NCBI RefSeq assembly: GCF_020091585.1
Contig: NZ_CP083582.1
Location: forward strand, 2,976,001-3,040,000
Direction: 5' to 3'
DNA: 64,000 bases
DNA from: Kovacikia minuta CCNUW1
GTDB lineage: Bacteria > Cyanobacteriota > Cyanobacteriia > Leptolyngbyales > Leptolyngbyaceae
Shown here: one piece after another, positions 17,670 through 27,598 of the stretch
Position numbering within the stretch: position 1 is the first letter of the stretch
Layout of the letters: the number at the start of each line of letters is the position of its first letter
Made by a program: the position numbers and the translations under genes
The notes under the pieces: model-generated
Seen by the model: the letters and a program-made list of their open reading frames with translations, nothing else
What the model was told of the DNA's origin: nothing
The model's database searches: none

Positions 17670-18722
17670 ATGCTACTAGAGGCAATCATTACACTGCTCC
17701 TGGGAGGGCTGTTGTTTCGTTGGGGCATGCGCTTTGGGCGGGTGATGTTGCGAAAGGGAGCAACCGCAAATGATCTGTTCAAAGGAAAAACGGCAATTTC
17801 CTTACTGTTTTTGGGGCTTTATGTGGCGCTGATCGTGCTGGCGTTGAATGTGCCCCAGATGCAGGTTTTGCCTCTGGAATGGCGCATTTACGGAATGCAG
17901 GTGACCTGGACCATTATGCGGGTAATTCTCCTGGGATTCTGTGGACTGGCATTTACGGTGAGCTGGAAAACAGCCCGATCGCAGGTCATTGCCGTCATTC
18001 TGATCGGACTGTTGGGATTGGGTGGATTCAGTACCGCAGAAGCCTATTTTCTTGCGCCTATCTATTCTGAATTGCACGACAATTTGCAGCCCAATGGGGT
18101 CTTTAAGCAGACATCGATGAGCAGTTGTGCCCCTTCAGCCCTGGCAACTGTGCTCCGGCGATGGAAGATTAACGCGACCGAATCGAGTGTGGCAAAACTG
18201 GCGGGTACCAGCCGCCTGGGAACCTCCATGCCGCAACTAATCGAAGCGGCCCGCGATTTGGATATGGATGGTATTGAGTTGTCTCCCACCTGGGAACAGA
18301 TGGTGCGGATCAATCGCCCTGGTGTATTGGGCGTATGGCTGATTGACGGGTCACGCAAGCTGCCCCATGCTGTTGCATTGTTGGCGATCAATCAAGAGCA
18401 GGCTGCGATCGGTGATCCAGCTCGGGGCAAAATTTATATCCTGAATCGCAGCCAGTTTGCTGAAATTTGGCGACAACAGTATGTTCCTATTTTTCGTCGG
18501 GGAGAAACTGCCATTACCCACAGCCAGGCGATGGATTATTTGCGGCGATCGGGCTTCCTGAACCAGTCCCGACCAGACTTCAAAGAATCCCTCATGCAAT
18601 TTCAGAAGGTGCAAGAAATTAAGCCCACTGACTACCTGGACACCCAAACCACCCTACTGCTGATGGGACCCTACCTGGAAGGGGTACCGACGTTGAATGA
18701 ATTTAAGATTGTGCAGCCTTAG
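17670..18722 (+). CDS. membrane protein with C39-like cysteine peptidase domain
   Basis: Four hydrophobic segments at the N-terminus (LLEAIITLLLGGLLF; ISLLFLGLYVALIVLAL; WTIMRVILLGFCGLAF; VIAVILIGLLGLGGF) are followed by a papain-like C39-type domain. The catalytic Cys is in TSMSSCAPSALATVLRRW (about residue 153), with a His in KLPHAVALLAI and a later D-P pair. The tail (MDYLRRSGFLNQSRPDFKES) resembles a peptidoglycan-binding helix set. The substrate is unknown; a role in processing or wall-associated proteolysis is inference. A GTG seven codons upstream at 17649 is an alternative start. Confidence 0.72.
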   Translation: MLLEAIITLLLGGLLFRWGMRFGRVMLRKGATANDLFKGKTAISLLFLGLYVALIVLALNVPQMQVLPLEWRIYGMQVTWTIMRVILLGFCGLAFTVSWKTARSQVIAVILIGLLGLGGFSTAEAYFLAPIYSELHDNLQPNGVFKQTSMSSCAPSALATVLRRWKINATESSVAKLAGTSRLGTSMPQLIEAARDLDMDGIELSPTWEQMVRINRPGVLGVWLIDGSRKLPHAVALLAINQEQAAIGDPARGKIYILNRSQFAEIWRQQYVPIFRRGETAITHSQAMDYLRRSGFLNQSRPDFKESLMQFQKVQEIKPTDYLDTQTTLLLMGPYLEGVPTLNEFKIVQP

Positions 18723-18982
18723 TTGTGGAGGAAGGGCAAGAGTTCTCAGTTCTGCGTTTTAAGTTTTGAGTTCTGAATTGAGAAACAGTGAACAGTCAAC
18801 AGTGAACAACTTCTACCCAAAAGATTACTCCGTCTACTCCTGTTAAAGTCAACAGTGATGACTGGAGACTGGAGACTGGAAACTGATAACTGGAAACTGA
18901 TAACTGGAAACTGATAACTGGAAACTGATAACTGGAAACTAATCTCAACTCCTGCCACCTATGCTAATGCGATAATTGGGGC
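18723..18982. repeat. heptamer repeat spacer
   Basis: Contains CAACAGT-type heptamers (18789-18805) and a long array alternating AACTGGA and AACTGAT units at about 18860-18945, plus AGTTTTG-type units. No gene is seen. Confidence 0.8.
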
Positions 18983-19597
18983 ATGATGGACGGCAAGGAT
19001 GGTGCAGGGATGACCATTGCAGCTCGAAAACTGACGTTTGAGGAATATCTGAGCTACGACGACGGCACGGATACCCGCTATGAACTAGTCAATGGAGAAT
19101 TGGTTGCCATGAGTCTAGGTACAGGACGACATGGCAAGATCATCAAATTTGTGGATGATCAGTTGAATCGGGCAATTCAGCAATCTGGGCTTGATTGGAC
19201 TTCTCAGCGATTGACCGTAGGTGTGCAATCTCCACGGGGGTATCGCTGGGATACCTGTCGGATTCCCGATATCACAGTATTAACGCTAGAGCAATGGTCA
19301 GACATGGACGATCGCGAAGCCGTAATTTTGGCACACCAGGCTCCCCCAAAATTAGTGGTAGAGGTTGTAAGCCCCAGCACACAAACCGAAGATTACCGGG
19401 CGAAATGGGTGGAATATTCAGCACTAGACATTGCGGAATATTGGATGATTGACCCGATTCAAAACATCGTAACGATTTGTATCCTTGAACAAGGACGCTA
19501 TCAAGACACCATCTTTCGGGGTAAAGAACGCATCATTTCTCCTACCTTCCCAAGGCTAAACCTGACCGCAGAACAAATTCTTAAAGCGGAGGGGTAA
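18983..19597 (+). CDS. Uma2-family endonuclease
   Basis: Uma2 protein of about 204 residues: KLTFEEYLSYDDGTDTRYEL, VNGELVAMS, then YRWDTCRIPDITVLTLEQW (catalytic Asp), PPKLVVEVVSPSTQTEDYRA and EYWMIDPIQNIVTI. All core positions are present. Starts at 18983, 18986 and 19010 are possible; MTIAARKLTFEEYL at 19010 fits homologues best. It is not close to 10031-10594 in sequence. Confidence 0.87.
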   Translation: MMDGKDGAGMTIAARKLTFEEYLSYDDGTDTRYELVNGELVAMSLGTGRHGKIIKFVDDQLNRAIQQSGLDWTSQRLTVGVQSPRGYRWDTCRIPDITVLTLEQWSDMDDREAVILAHQAPPKLVVEVVSPSTQTEDYRAKWVEYSALDIAEYWMIDPIQNIVTICILEQGRYQDTIFRGKERIISPTFPRLNLTAEQILKAEG

Positions 19598-19757
19598 TTC
19601 TTTATCGGACTCGGTAAAATTTTTGTGTCAGATGGGCAAGGGAATCAAGGAATCAAGGGAGTCAAAGGAGAGTCAGACACGGATTTTTGAACAAACCCGA
19701 TAAAAAACCTGTTCTCACTCAAAACTCAAAACTTAAAACTCTCTCCCCTTCATCCTT

Positions 19758-20300
19758 TTACTCCGCCTCAAACACGTTCAAAAGCGTCTCCACACTTGCG
19801 TTGTGATCCAGGAAGGAGAACAGATGCTTATAGCGCAACCTTCCCTGGCGATCGACAGCAAATTGAGCCGGGAGGGGCGCACCCAGTGCCTGCCCAGTCT
19901 GATAAGCACGGAAGACTCGACAACTTGGGTCACTCAGAAGAGGCATTTTTAAGCTCAGATCGCGGGCAACAATTTTGCTTTGTTGCAGGTCGGTGCTGGT
20001 TACCATCAGCAGTTCGATGTTGCGATCCTGAAACTGCTCGTAATGCTCATTCAGCGCTTTGATGTGGGGAAAGCAAAAGGGACAATACTGCTTTTCGGTA
20101 AAAATCCGGGTAAACGCCAGAATCACGGGCTTTCGTCCCTTGTAGTCGGTTAATTTAATGCGCCGACCACTCGTTACATCGGGCAACTCAAAGTTGGGCA
20201 TAATCATGCCCTTAATCAGATCATTGGTTGCCGGAATCGGGAAAAAGTTGTTCAGAAACCGCTGGTTGAACAGCCCGCTAAAGTCTGTAGAAGTCAGCAT
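19758..20300 (-). CDS. peroxiredoxin-like AhpC/TSA-family protein
   Basis: Thioredoxin-fold redox protein: MIMPNFELPDVTSGRRIKLT, KPVILAFTRIFTEKQYCPFC, then ELLMVTSTDLQQSKIVARDL and LPAQFAVDRQGRLRYKH. The CPFC pair replaces the PxxxTxxC context of classical peroxiredoxins, so a thiol oxidoreductase role is as likely as peroxidase. The start MLTSTDFSGLF at 20300 is preferred; the 21 codons upstream to 20363 are read from CAGTCCT-type repeat DNA. It lies 138 bp downstream of a 2-Cys peroxiredoxin in the same direction. Confidence 0.8.
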   Translation of the reverse strand: MLTSTDFSGLFNQRFLNNFFPIPATNDLIKGMIMPNFELPDVTSGRRIKLTDYKGRKPVILAFTRIFTEKQYCPFCFPHIKALNEHYEQFQDRNIELLMVTSTDLQQSKIVARDLSLKMPLLSDPSCRVFRAYQTGQALGAPLPAQFAVDRQGRLRYKHLFSFLDHNASVETLLNVFEAE

Positions 20301-20438
20301 GGAAGTAGAGGTAGGTATCGGGTACTGGGTGAACAAAGAACAAAGGACTGAGTGCTGAGTCATACCATACTCAGTCCTCAGCCCTCAGCACTTAATTACT
20401 AGCTTAATCGCTAGAGCGAAAAGCTCATCGCTAAACAG

Positions 20439-21038
20439 CTACACTGCTGCAAAGTATTCCTTCGACTTCACCGGGTCAGGACTCATGGTCTTTTCACCGG
20501 GTTTCCAGCCCGCGGGGCAAACCTCATCGGGGTGGGATTGAACATACTGGATGGCTTGCAGAGTGCGCAGGGTTTCATCCACACTGCGACCAAACGCCAG
20601 GTTGTTGATGGTAGCGTGCTGGATGATTCCATCCTTGTCAATCAGGAATAGTCCGCGCAGAGCGATTCCTTCTTCAGGAACAAGAACATTGTAAGCACTG
20701 CTGATTTCCTTCTTAATGTCAGCCACCAGGGGATAGTTCAGGTCGCCAACGCCCCCAGATTTACGATCGGTCTGAATCCAGGCCAGGTGGGAGAATGCAC
20801 TATCGACTGACACCCCCAGAACTTCAGTGTTCAGGGATTTGAATTCGTCGTAGCGATCGCTGAATGCTGTGATCTCAGTTGGGCAAACAAAGGTAAAGTC
20901 AAGCGGATAGAAGAATAGAACAACGTACTTACCGCGATAATCAGACAATTTAATTTCCTTAAACTCCTGATCTACCACAGCCGTTGCCGTAAAATCGGGA
21001 GCGGTTTGCCCAACGCGCAGACATCCTTCTTGAGTCAT
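20439..21038 (-). CDS. typical 2-Cys peroxiredoxin
   Basis: Thioredoxin-dependent peroxidase reducing H2O2 and alkyl peroxides. The peroxidatic Cys lies in [20 protein letters not shown] and the resolving Cys in [19 protein letters not shown]. The YGGLG-type sensitivity motif is replaced by [12 protein letters not shown]. The C-terminus retains SKEYFAAV. The length of 199 residues is normal. It precedes the CPFC-type protein at 19758-20300, suggesting a peroxide-defence pair. Confidence 0.95.
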   Translation of the reverse strand: MTQEGCLRVGQTAPDFTATAVVDQEFKEIKLSDYRGKYVVLFFYPLDFTFVCPTEITAFSDRYDEFKSLNTEVLGVSVDSAFSHLAWIQTDRKSGGVGDLNYPLVADIKKEISSAYNVLVPEEGIALRGLFLIDKDGIIQHATINNLAFGRSVDETLRTLQAIQYVQSHPDEVCPAGWKPGEKTMSPDPVKSKEYFAAV

Positions 21039-21504
21039 GAAACAATAGCCTCCTTGATAATTGCGTGCGTCTTGTTGAACAGTTCAACCAGTCGGTTTCG
21101 TCAAGCGCGAAACTTCTACAGCGAGTAAACAATACGAACTGTTACGACTATATCATAGTCATAACGATTTTGAGTAACAAAAGGCAGAGAATGGGGAAAG
21201 GATGGGTAGGGAGTAGGGAGTAGGCTGATATAGCGATAGCCATACAACTCCGGGCATCTGATCCCCCTGGAGTCTTTTGTTGTTGGCTATTTCTTCCCTG
21301 TCACCGTTCGGCTGAGGCTCACGTCGAAGCCTGCCACCTAGCACCCGGCATCTGCTGTAGGTCTGACAGATTCTTGAGGGGCAGGGCGATTACGGTCGAA
21401 TAGTGCGAAATAGCCTTGCTCAAAACCTCCGAGTTCTTAAAGAAATCGGAGGTTTCGGTAGCTGTATTGACTTCAATCGGTGCCACTCAGTTCTAAATCA
21501 ATCA
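21039..21504. other. gene-free region with one palindrome
   Basis: No gene is recognised between dapL and the peroxiredoxin. It is expected to hold the peroxiredoxin promoter (21039-21180). An imperfect hairpin with 10-bp arms AAACCTCCGA and TCGGAGGTTT is at 21423-21455; it shares its core with the hairpin at 47603-47635. Confidence 0.5.
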
Positions 21505-21537
21505 AAACCCAGGGTAGGCAGTGCCCACCCTGGGTTT
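21505..21537 (-). terminator. intrinsic terminator of dapL
   Basis: 11-bp perfect arms AAACCCAGGGT and ACCCTGGGTTT with an 11-base loop that can extend the stem. On the - strand the hairpin is followed by TTTTGATTGATT. It overlaps the dapL stop codon (21536-21538). Confidence 0.75.
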
Positions 21538-22771
21538 ATCCCTTGAACTTTTCTGTAATTCGTTTCATTGCCACTTCTACATTTTCTCGGCTGTTAAAGG
21601 CTGAAATGCGGAAGTAACCTTCGCCAGCGGCACCAAAACCGGAACCTGGGGTGCCAACCACATTGCAAATCGTGAGCAACTTGTCGAAGAAATCCCAACT
21701 AGAGAGGTTGTTGGGCGTTTTGACCCAGACGTAGGGGGCATTGATTCCACCAAAAACGGTCAGACCCGCTGCGGTTAGTTGCTCCCGAATAATTCGAGCA
21801 TTTTCCATGTAAAAGCTGACCAGAGCTTTGGTTTGAGCCTGCCCTTCCGGGGAGTAGACCGCTTCCGCACCCCGCTGGACGATGTAGGAGACGCCATTGA
21901 ACTTGGTCGATTGGCGACGATTCCACAGCTTCCACAATTCCACATTGGAACCATCTGCTGCTTTGGCAGTCAGGGTTTTGGGAACAACGGTAAGGGCGCA
22001 TCGGGTGCCGGTGAAGCCTGCATTTTTAGAAAAGGAACGAAATTCGATCGCACACTCCCGCGCCCCTTCAATTTCGTAGATTGAGTGGGGAATGGCTGGA
22101 TCGGTAATGAATGCTTCGTAGGCAGCATCAAAGAAAATGATTGAGCCATGCGCTTTAGCATAATCGACCCATGCCTTGAGATGCTCTCGGCTGGCGGTTG
22201 CGCCTGTGGGATTGTTGGGGAAACAGAGATAAATTAAATCGACCTTTTGGGCAGGAATCTCGGCAGTGAAGTGGTTTTCTGCGGAAATGGGCAGGTAAAT
22301 TAAACCACCGTACTCTCCCTTTTCGTTGGCTTCTCCGGTGTGTCCCGCCATCACATTGGTATCGACATAGACGGGATACACGGGGTCGGTAACGGCGATC
22401 GTATTATTATCTCCAAAAATATCTAGAATGTTGCCACAATCGCACTTGGAGCCATCGGAAACGAAGATTTCAGAGGCATCCACTTCACAGCCCCGTGCCT
22501 GGAAATCATGGGCAGCGATCTTTTCTCGCAACCAGGCGTAGCCCTGCTCTGGACCATAACCCTTAAACAGGGTGCGATCGCCCATTTCCTCCACTGCTTT
22601 GATCATTGCAGTGCGGCAGGCTTCAGGTAAAGGCTCTGTAACATCACCAATGCCCAGACGAATAATTTTCGCTTCTGGGTGTGCCTCTGCAAACGCATTG
22701 ACCCGTCGAGCAATTTCGGGAAACAGATAACCCGCTTTGAGTTTGAGGTAGTTGTCGTTGATGGTTGCCAT
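21536..22771 (-). CDS. dapL: LL-diaminopimelate aminotransferase
   Basis: PLP enzyme converting tetrahydrodipicolinate directly to LL-diaminopimelate, the lysine/peptidoglycan branch used by cyanobacteria and plants. Motifs: [33 protein letters not shown], then [20 protein letters not shown], and the PLP-lysine region [18 protein letters not shown]. The length of 411 residues is standard. Its product feeds MurE, encoded at 26038-27591, but the two genes are not an operon. Confidence 0.96.
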   Translation of the reverse strand: MATINDNYLKLKAGYLFPEIARRVNAFAEAHPEAKIIRLGIGDVTEPLPEACRTAMIKAVEEMGDRTLFKGYGPEQGYAWLREKIAAHDFQARGCEVDASEIFVSDGSKCDCGNILDIFGDNNTIAVTDPVYPVYVDTNVMAGHTGEANEKGEYGGLIYLPISAENHFTAEIPAQKVDLIYLCFPNNPTGATASREHLKAWVDYAKAHGSIIFFDAAYEAFITDPAIPHSIYEIEGARECAIEFRSFSKNAGFTGTRCALTVVPKTLTAKAADGSNVELWKLWNRRQSTKFNGVSYIVQRGAEAVYSPEGQAQTKALVSFYMENARIIREQLTAAGLTVFGGINAPYVWVKTPNNLSSWDFFDKLLTICNVVGTPGSGFGAAGEGYFRISAFNSRENVEVAMKRITEKFKG

Positions 22772-22883
22772 GATCGATCGCGATGAATGCTTTAAAACAG
22801 TAAAGCAGAGTGGGTAGAGGGTTCAAGCATTTTATTTGGAGGTGGTAGGTGGTAGGTGGTAGGTGATAGGTGTAATGAACGGG

Positions 22884-24204
22884 TCATAGCAGTCGAAGTT
22901 GGGTGTTCTCGGCCTCTGGAACTTCGGCAAGGGTGGAATGGAGCATCGGTTTTGCGTCTACATCTGCCTCAGGCAACGCAAACCAGGACATTCCATCTTC
23001 AGCTAGTAAATTTTGGGCAGCGTCCAGAATTTCTGCCTCAATTTCTTGCAGGTCTTCCCGGTTTGTCAGATAGGTTTTTAGCGCATCAAGTGGGGCAATG
23101 CTAGTTCCCACGCCCAGTTCTGGCAGACGGGGACGGGCAAGCTGGCTGACCAGTTCTGGCTGAATCGTATAGTTGTGGGCGATCGTCAACGCCTGATGGA
23201 CGGCAACGCTATCAATCTGATCCAATTGGTCGGCACGGAGATGGTAAACCAGCCGCACAACCGCATCCTGAATCAGTTCTGGCTGCAATGCCGCCAACAG
23301 TTTTGCCTGGGGATCTTCGACTGCGGAAAGATCGACTTCAATCGTGCGAAACACCCGTACCGGCAGGGGACAAAACTCAAAGGTCGTTTGTCCCTTTTCC
23401 AACTCCACCAGAACAAATCCCTTTTCTTCCTTCTCCGTCGCTAAAATCGACGCGCTCAATGCTGCCAGGATAAATCACGAGGGGCTGTTGGCAAAGCACC
23501 TGGTGCCGATGCACATGCCCCAATGCCACATAGTCGAAACAGGGGCGGGTTAGCAGGGCAAGGGGGACGGTGAACCCTTTGCCCACTGCCAGGAACCGTT
23601 CGGCACCATAGCGGGCGGTGTCTGCCATCAGGTGTGCCAGCAACACAGCGGGAACCTCTGGGTCGAGTGTGCGAATTTCACCTTCCAGCGCCACCCGCAG
23701 GCGATCGATCAACAACTGTCCCACTTCTCCCATCGACAGACCCTCTGCTTCAGGGCGAGTCAGCAAAGTAGAGCGGGTCAACCAGGGCAGGGTAACGACC
23801 TGAACCGGACCATTGCGAGTTTGAATTCGATGGGTTTCCAGGCGATCGCCAACCACAAACCCCGGCACTCCCAAGGTTCGATAAATGCACAGACTAGCTC
23901 CTCCCTGCCCCTGAGCATGCTGGTCATGGTTTCCAACCAGCAGAACAGTCGGAATTTGGGCATCGGCTAAGCGCCGAAACTGATTCGCAAATGCCTCCTG
24001 GACAAAGGGCGGCGGGGTGGCATCGGGAAACGCATCCCCGCCGAATAACACTAAATCGACAGGCTCAGCAATGGCACGATCGACACAGCGGCTTAAGGTC
24101 GTGACAAAATCCTCCAGGCGCGTGTTCAAGCCCGTCTCCGGATTGACCCGCCCGTGGGAAAACCCACTTCCCATATGGATATCAGACAGATGGAGGAGTT
24201 TCAT
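22884..24204 (-). CDS. sbcD: SbcD/Mre11-type exonuclease subunit, one frame break
   Basis: Metallophosphoesterase nuclease subunit, partner of the SbcC/Rad50 ATPase in processing DNA ends and hairpins. N-terminal motifs: MKLLHLSDIHMGSGFSHGR, VDLVLFGGDAFPD, TVLLVGNHDQHAQGQGG and YVALGHVHRHQVL. After YPGSIERVDFS at about 23440 the frame must shift by one surplus base to continue as TEKEEKGFVLVELEKGQT and the C-terminal capping domain down to 22884. The total span is 3n+1. The start at 24204 is chosen because the frame upstream is read from TAGGTGG-type repeat DNA. sbcC is not in the window. Confidence 0.87.
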
Positions 24205-24374
24205 TAGGTGGTAGGTGGTAGGTGGTAGGTGGTAGGGGTTAGGAAAAGGATAAAGGATAAGGGATGAGGGATAAAACAATCTCTACCAACCCATCACTCC
24301 ATCCCCCTGTCACCATCTTTCGTCCTTATACCCTTTATCCTCTATCCTTCATCCTTTATCCTTTCCCTTCATCC
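24205..24374. repeat. heptamer repeat spacer
   Basis: GGTAGGT arrays at 24205-24240, GGATAAA/GGGATGA units at about 24242-24272 and ATCCTTT/ATCCTCT units at about 24325-24365. No gene is seen. Confidence 0.75.
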
Positions 24375-25106
24375 CTAAAAATGAATCCCACATTCTGTCT
24401 TGCCTGTGCCTCTCCACCGTCCGGCACGTTCGTCTTCGCCTTCCCGAATGGGGGTAGTGAGGGGTTCGTCGCCAATGCTGGGGTAGCCCTGGTCGTGCAG
24501 GGGGTTGTAAATCATGTCGTGTTCAAACACGTATGCCCAGGTTTCTTTGCGCGTCCAGTTTGCCAGGGGATTGACTTTCAGCCGTTGTTCCCTATCTAGC
24601 TCAAAAATGGGCATGTCGGAGCGAGTGTTTGCCTGGTCGCGGCGGCGTCCCGTAATCCAGGCGATCGCCCCCAATTCCTTTAGCCCTCGCTGTAAGGGTT
24701 CGATCTTAGTAATGTCATGGAACTTAGTAATGTCTTTATCCCACAAAGCTTTACCGTGCTTAGCAGCAAATGCCTCACGCGTCGTGACACCAGGAGTCCG
24801 ATATACTTTTAAATTCAACCTGTAGAGATCTTTCGTTCTGGCAACCAGTTCCAGGGTTTGGGGGAAGTGATGGAGCGTGTCTAAGAATATGACAGGAACG
24901 GGTTTAACAGGTTTCAACTCTCGATATAGCAGATCGGTAATTAGCATATCATCGACGTTAAAAGCACTTGCCTGAACCAACCCGGTTGGAATATTGGCAA
25001 CGCACCAGGCGAGAATATCCTTCGGATGAAGGTTTTCAAACTTTTGATTCAGTTTTTTGAGATCAAGCTGGGTCGGTTGGATGAGTGAATCGCTGGAATG
25101 GGTCAT
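24375..25106 (-). CDS. cysH: phosphoadenylyl-sulfate reductase
   Basis: Thioredoxin-dependent reduction of PAPS to sulfite in assimilatory sulfate reduction. Motifs: ASAFNVDDMLITDLLY, PVIFLDTLHHFPQTLELV, AWITGRRRDQANTRSDMPIF, KVNPLANWTRKETWAYV and the catalytic C-terminal ECGIHF. The CC and CxxC pairs that ligate the iron-sulfur cluster of APS reductases are absent, which points to PAPS as substrate. The length of 243 residues is normal. Confidence 0.94.
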   Translation of the reverse strand: MTHSSDSLIQPTQLDLKKLNQKFENLHPKDILAWCVANIPTGLVQASAFNVDDMLITDLLYRELKPVKPVPVIFLDTLHHFPQTLELVARTKDLYRLNLKVYRTPGVTTREAFAAKHGKALWDKDITKFHDITKIEPLQRGLKELGAIAWITGRRRDQANTRSDMPIFELDREQRLKVNPLANWTRKETWAYVFEHDMIYNPLHDQGYPSIGDEPLTTPIREGEDERAGRWRGTGKTECGIHF

Positions 25107-25403
25107 CGTCGCGTCGTGAGTTGCCGTAAATCTTCTGCATTCTTACCATATCGAATTAGGGACTCATTGGCAGCAAAATTATGGAGTTAAGCCTTTTGGT
25201 AGGGAAATGGGGGAGATGGGGGAGATGGAGGGGATGGGGGAGATGGAGAGAAGAGTTTTGAGTTTTAAGTTTTTTAAGTTTTTTAAGTTTTTAAGAAGTG
25301 CGGAGTACGGACTATTTTTATCCCCCTGTCCCCCGATCTCCCTGTCCCCCAGTCTTCTTCCCCTTCTGCCTTCTGCCTTTCGCTATAAACAAGGATTTGG
25401 ACT
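25107..25403. repeat. spacer with 9-bp and other tandem repeats
   Basis: About 300 bp between divergent cysH and the glutaredoxin-like gene. It has an ATGGGGGAG-type 9-bp array at 25207-25245, TTTAAGT units at 25260-25290 and CCCCTGT units at 25320-25350. The promoters are presumably near 25107-25200. Confidence 0.65.
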
Positions 25404-25808
25404 ATGCGGTTGATTTTGTATAGCAAACCGGGATGTCATCTGTGTGAAGGGTTGCAGGAAAAGCTGGAGCACATTCAGAATCTTGACCTGGAATTGGAGG
25501 TTCGGGATATTACAACTCGCGACGATTGGTTTCAGGCGTATCAGTATGAGATTCCAGTGCTGTTTTGGGTGAGGGAGGAGAGGGAGTCAGGAGTCAGGAG
25601 TCAGAAGCTAAAAGAAGATGCGGAGAAGAAGGCAGCGGGCAGCGGGCAGCGGGCAGAAGGGGAGATGGGGGAACAGGGAGACAAGGGGACAAGGGGGGAG
25701 GAAATTCAAAGTTCAAAATTCATCCCTATCTCGCGCGTTTCTCCCCGTGCGTCCGTACAACAATTGGAGCGGATTTTGCGGAGCTATCTAGAGGGCGATC
25801 GCGAATAA
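25404..25808 (+). CDS. glutaredoxin-like (DUF836-type) protein with repeat-derived insert
   Basis: The N-terminus has the redox motif LILYSKPGCHLCEGLQEKLE, and IPVLFW forms the cis-proline strand. The C-terminal RVSPRASVQQLERILRSYL completes a small thioredoxin fold of about 90 residues. Between the cis-Pro strand and the last helix lie about 50 residues of charged low complexity (ESGVRSQKLKEDAEKKAAGS, then GEMGEQGDKGTRGEEIQSS). They are read from AGTCAGG, GGCAGCG and GGGACAA heptamers at about 25570-25735. The insert falls inside the fold, so activity is uncertain. Confidence 0.75.
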   Translation: MRLILYSKPGCHLCEGLQEKLEHIQNLDLELEVRDITTRDDWFQAYQYEIPVLFWVREERESGVRSQKLKEDAEKKAAGSGQRAEGEMGEQGDKGTRGEEIQSSKFIPISRVSPRASVQQLERILRSYLEGDRE

Positions 25809-26037
25809 TAGGCTTCCCCATTTTTGGAAAAGTGCTTTAAATTGTTGGGCAATAAGAGAGGGGGAGGGAGTAAGGGTCAGGGGCAAGGGTCAGGGGTCAG
25901 GGGTCAGGAGTGAGTATCCAACAACAAACAACCAATGATCAATGACCAATGACCAATGACCCAATAATCCCTAGCTCCTAACTCCTAGCCCCTAACCCCT
26001 AGCCCCTAACCCCTAATTAGGTCGTGAGGATTATCCA
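25809..26037. repeat. heptamer repeat spacer
   Basis: GGTCAGG x5 (25875-25912), CAATGAC x4 (25935-25962, the known STRR TTGGTCA type) and CCTAACC/CCTAGCC x6 (25975-26016). No gene is seen. Confidence 0.85.
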
Positions 26038-27591
26038 ATGAAACTGCGAGAGTTGCTGGCTGCGGTTCCTGAAATTGTCCAACCATCAGACCATCCTGCT
26101 TTGGCAGAGGAGGTCAAAGGTTTGACAGCCAATTCCCTTGCCTGTAAGCCGGGAGACCTGTTTATTGGGATGCCGGGAACGCGAGTAGATGGAGGGGATT
26201 TTTGGGCAGGGGCGATCGCGGCGGGGGCGATCGCAGCGGTTATTTCTCCCGAAGCGGCAGAAAAGGCAGAGGGCAGAGGACAGGAGGCAGATCTCAGTCC
26301 TCAGTCCTCGAACCCCACTCCCCTGCTTCTCTCTGCCCCTGATATGACTCAAGCCTGTGCCCAATTGGCAACCGCTTTCTATGGCTACCCAACTCAACAA
26401 ATGAAATTGGTTGGGGTGACGGGCACCAATGGTAAGACAACGACAACCCATTTAATTGAATTCCTTCTGAACCAGGCACAGAAGCCAACTGCTCTACTGG
26501 GAACGCTGTATGCTCGCTGGCGCAATTATCAGCAAACGGCGGCTCATACCACTCCCTTTGCAGTTGAACTTCAGCGGCAACTGGCGGAAGCCCGTGCAGC
26601 TGGTTCGGAGTACGGAGTCATGGAAGTCAGTTCCCATGCCCTGGCACAGGGACGGGTGCTAGGTTGCTCGTTTGAAACAGCGGTGTTTACGAACCTGACC
26701 CAGGATCACCTGGATTTTCACCGGGATATGGAGGATTACTTCGCGGCGAAGGCGTTGCTGTTCAGTCCGGGGTACCTCAAAGGAAAAGCGATCGTGAATC
26801 AGGATGACCCCTATGGTCGTCGGTTGATTCAACAAGTAGGTCGGGAGCGGGTATGGAGTTATAGTACCCATGAATCCAATGCGGATTTATGGACGAGTGA
26901 CCTGTCCTATGGCTCCGATGGAGTGGGTGGAATGTTGCATACACCCCAGGGGCAAATTGCGTTTCGATCGCCCCTCGTCGGTCAGTTCAATCTCTCGAAT
27001 CTGCTGGCAGCCGTTGGGGCAGCCTTACACCTGGGATTGGAACTAGAAGCCATTGGGGCAGCCTTGCCGCTGTTTGGGGGAGTACCGGGACGGATGGAGC
27101 AGGTGCAAATTTCCCCCAACCAGGACATTAGTGTAATTGTGGACTATGCCCATACACCAGACAGCCTGGAGAATTTGCTTAAAGCAGCCCGTCCCTTTAT
27201 TTCAGGCAGGATGATTTGTGTGTTTGGGTGTGGGGGCGATCGCGATCGGGGCAAACGTCCCCAAATGGGGAAAATTGCGGCTGATCTTGCCGATCAGGTG
27301 CTTGTCACCTCTGACAACCCTCGCACAGAAGACCCCCAGCGAATTTTAGCCGACATTGTGGCAGGAATTCCTGCCGTAGAAACGCGATTAGGCTCCTCTC
27401 TCCAGGTGATTGGCGATCGGGCTGAGGCAATTCGAACGGCAATTTTACAAGCCCAACCGGGAGATGGGGTGCTGATTGCAGGAAAGGGACACGAAGACTA
27501 TCAGATCTTAGGCACTGAAAAGATTCATTTCGACGATCGGGAGCAGGCACGCGCCGCCTTGGATAATCGCCTAACAGTCCTCAAGCAATGA
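26038..27591 (+). CDS. murE: UDP-MurNAc-L-Ala-D-Glu:meso-diaminopimelate ligase
   Basis: ATP-dependent addition of meso-diaminopimelate to the peptidoglycan precursor. The P-loop VGVTGTNGKTTTTHLIEFLL is at about 126, MEVSSHALAQGRV and VFTNLTQDHLDFHRDMEDY in the middle domain, VDYAHTPDSLENLL, and the DAP-specifying TSDNPRTEDP (about 424-433). AGKGHEDYQ is near the end. Residues of about 77-100 (EKAEGRGQEADLSPQSSNPT) are read from GGCAGAG and CAGTCCT heptamers at 26254-26330, inserted in the N-terminal UDP-binding domain. It is followed after 7 bp by a large membrane-protein gene. Confidence 0.95.
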   Translation: MKLRELLAAVPEIVQPSDHPALAEEVKGLTANSLACKPGDLFIGMPGTRVDGGDFWAGAIAAGAIAAVISPEAAEKAEGRGQEADLSPQSSNPTPLLLSAPDMTQACAQLATAFYGYPTQQMKLVGVTGTNGKTTTTHLIEFLLNQAQKPTALLGTLYARWRNYQQTAAHTTPFAVELQRQLAEARAAGSEYGVMEVSSHALAQGRVLGCSFETAVFTNLTQDHLDFHRDMEDYFAAKALLFSPGYLKGKAIVNQDDPYGRRLIQQVGRERVWSYSTHESNADLWTSDLSYGSDGVGGMLHTPQGQIAFRSPLVGQFNLSNLLAAVGAALHLGLELEAIGAALPLFGGVPGRMEQVQISPNQDISVIVDYAHTPDSLENLLKAARPFISGRMICVFGCGGDRDRGKRPQMGKIAADLADQVLVTSDNPRTEDPQRILADIVAGIPAVETRLGSSLQVIGDRAEAIRTAILQAQPGDGVLIAGKGHEDYQILGTEKIHFDDREQARAALDNRLTVLKQ

Positions 27592-27598
27592 ATGGTTC

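Noticed and set aside
21505-21537. The hairpin at the dapL end as a riboswitch or attenuator
   Set aside because: It overlaps the stop codon and is followed by a T-rich stretch on the dapL strand, so a simple terminator explains it.
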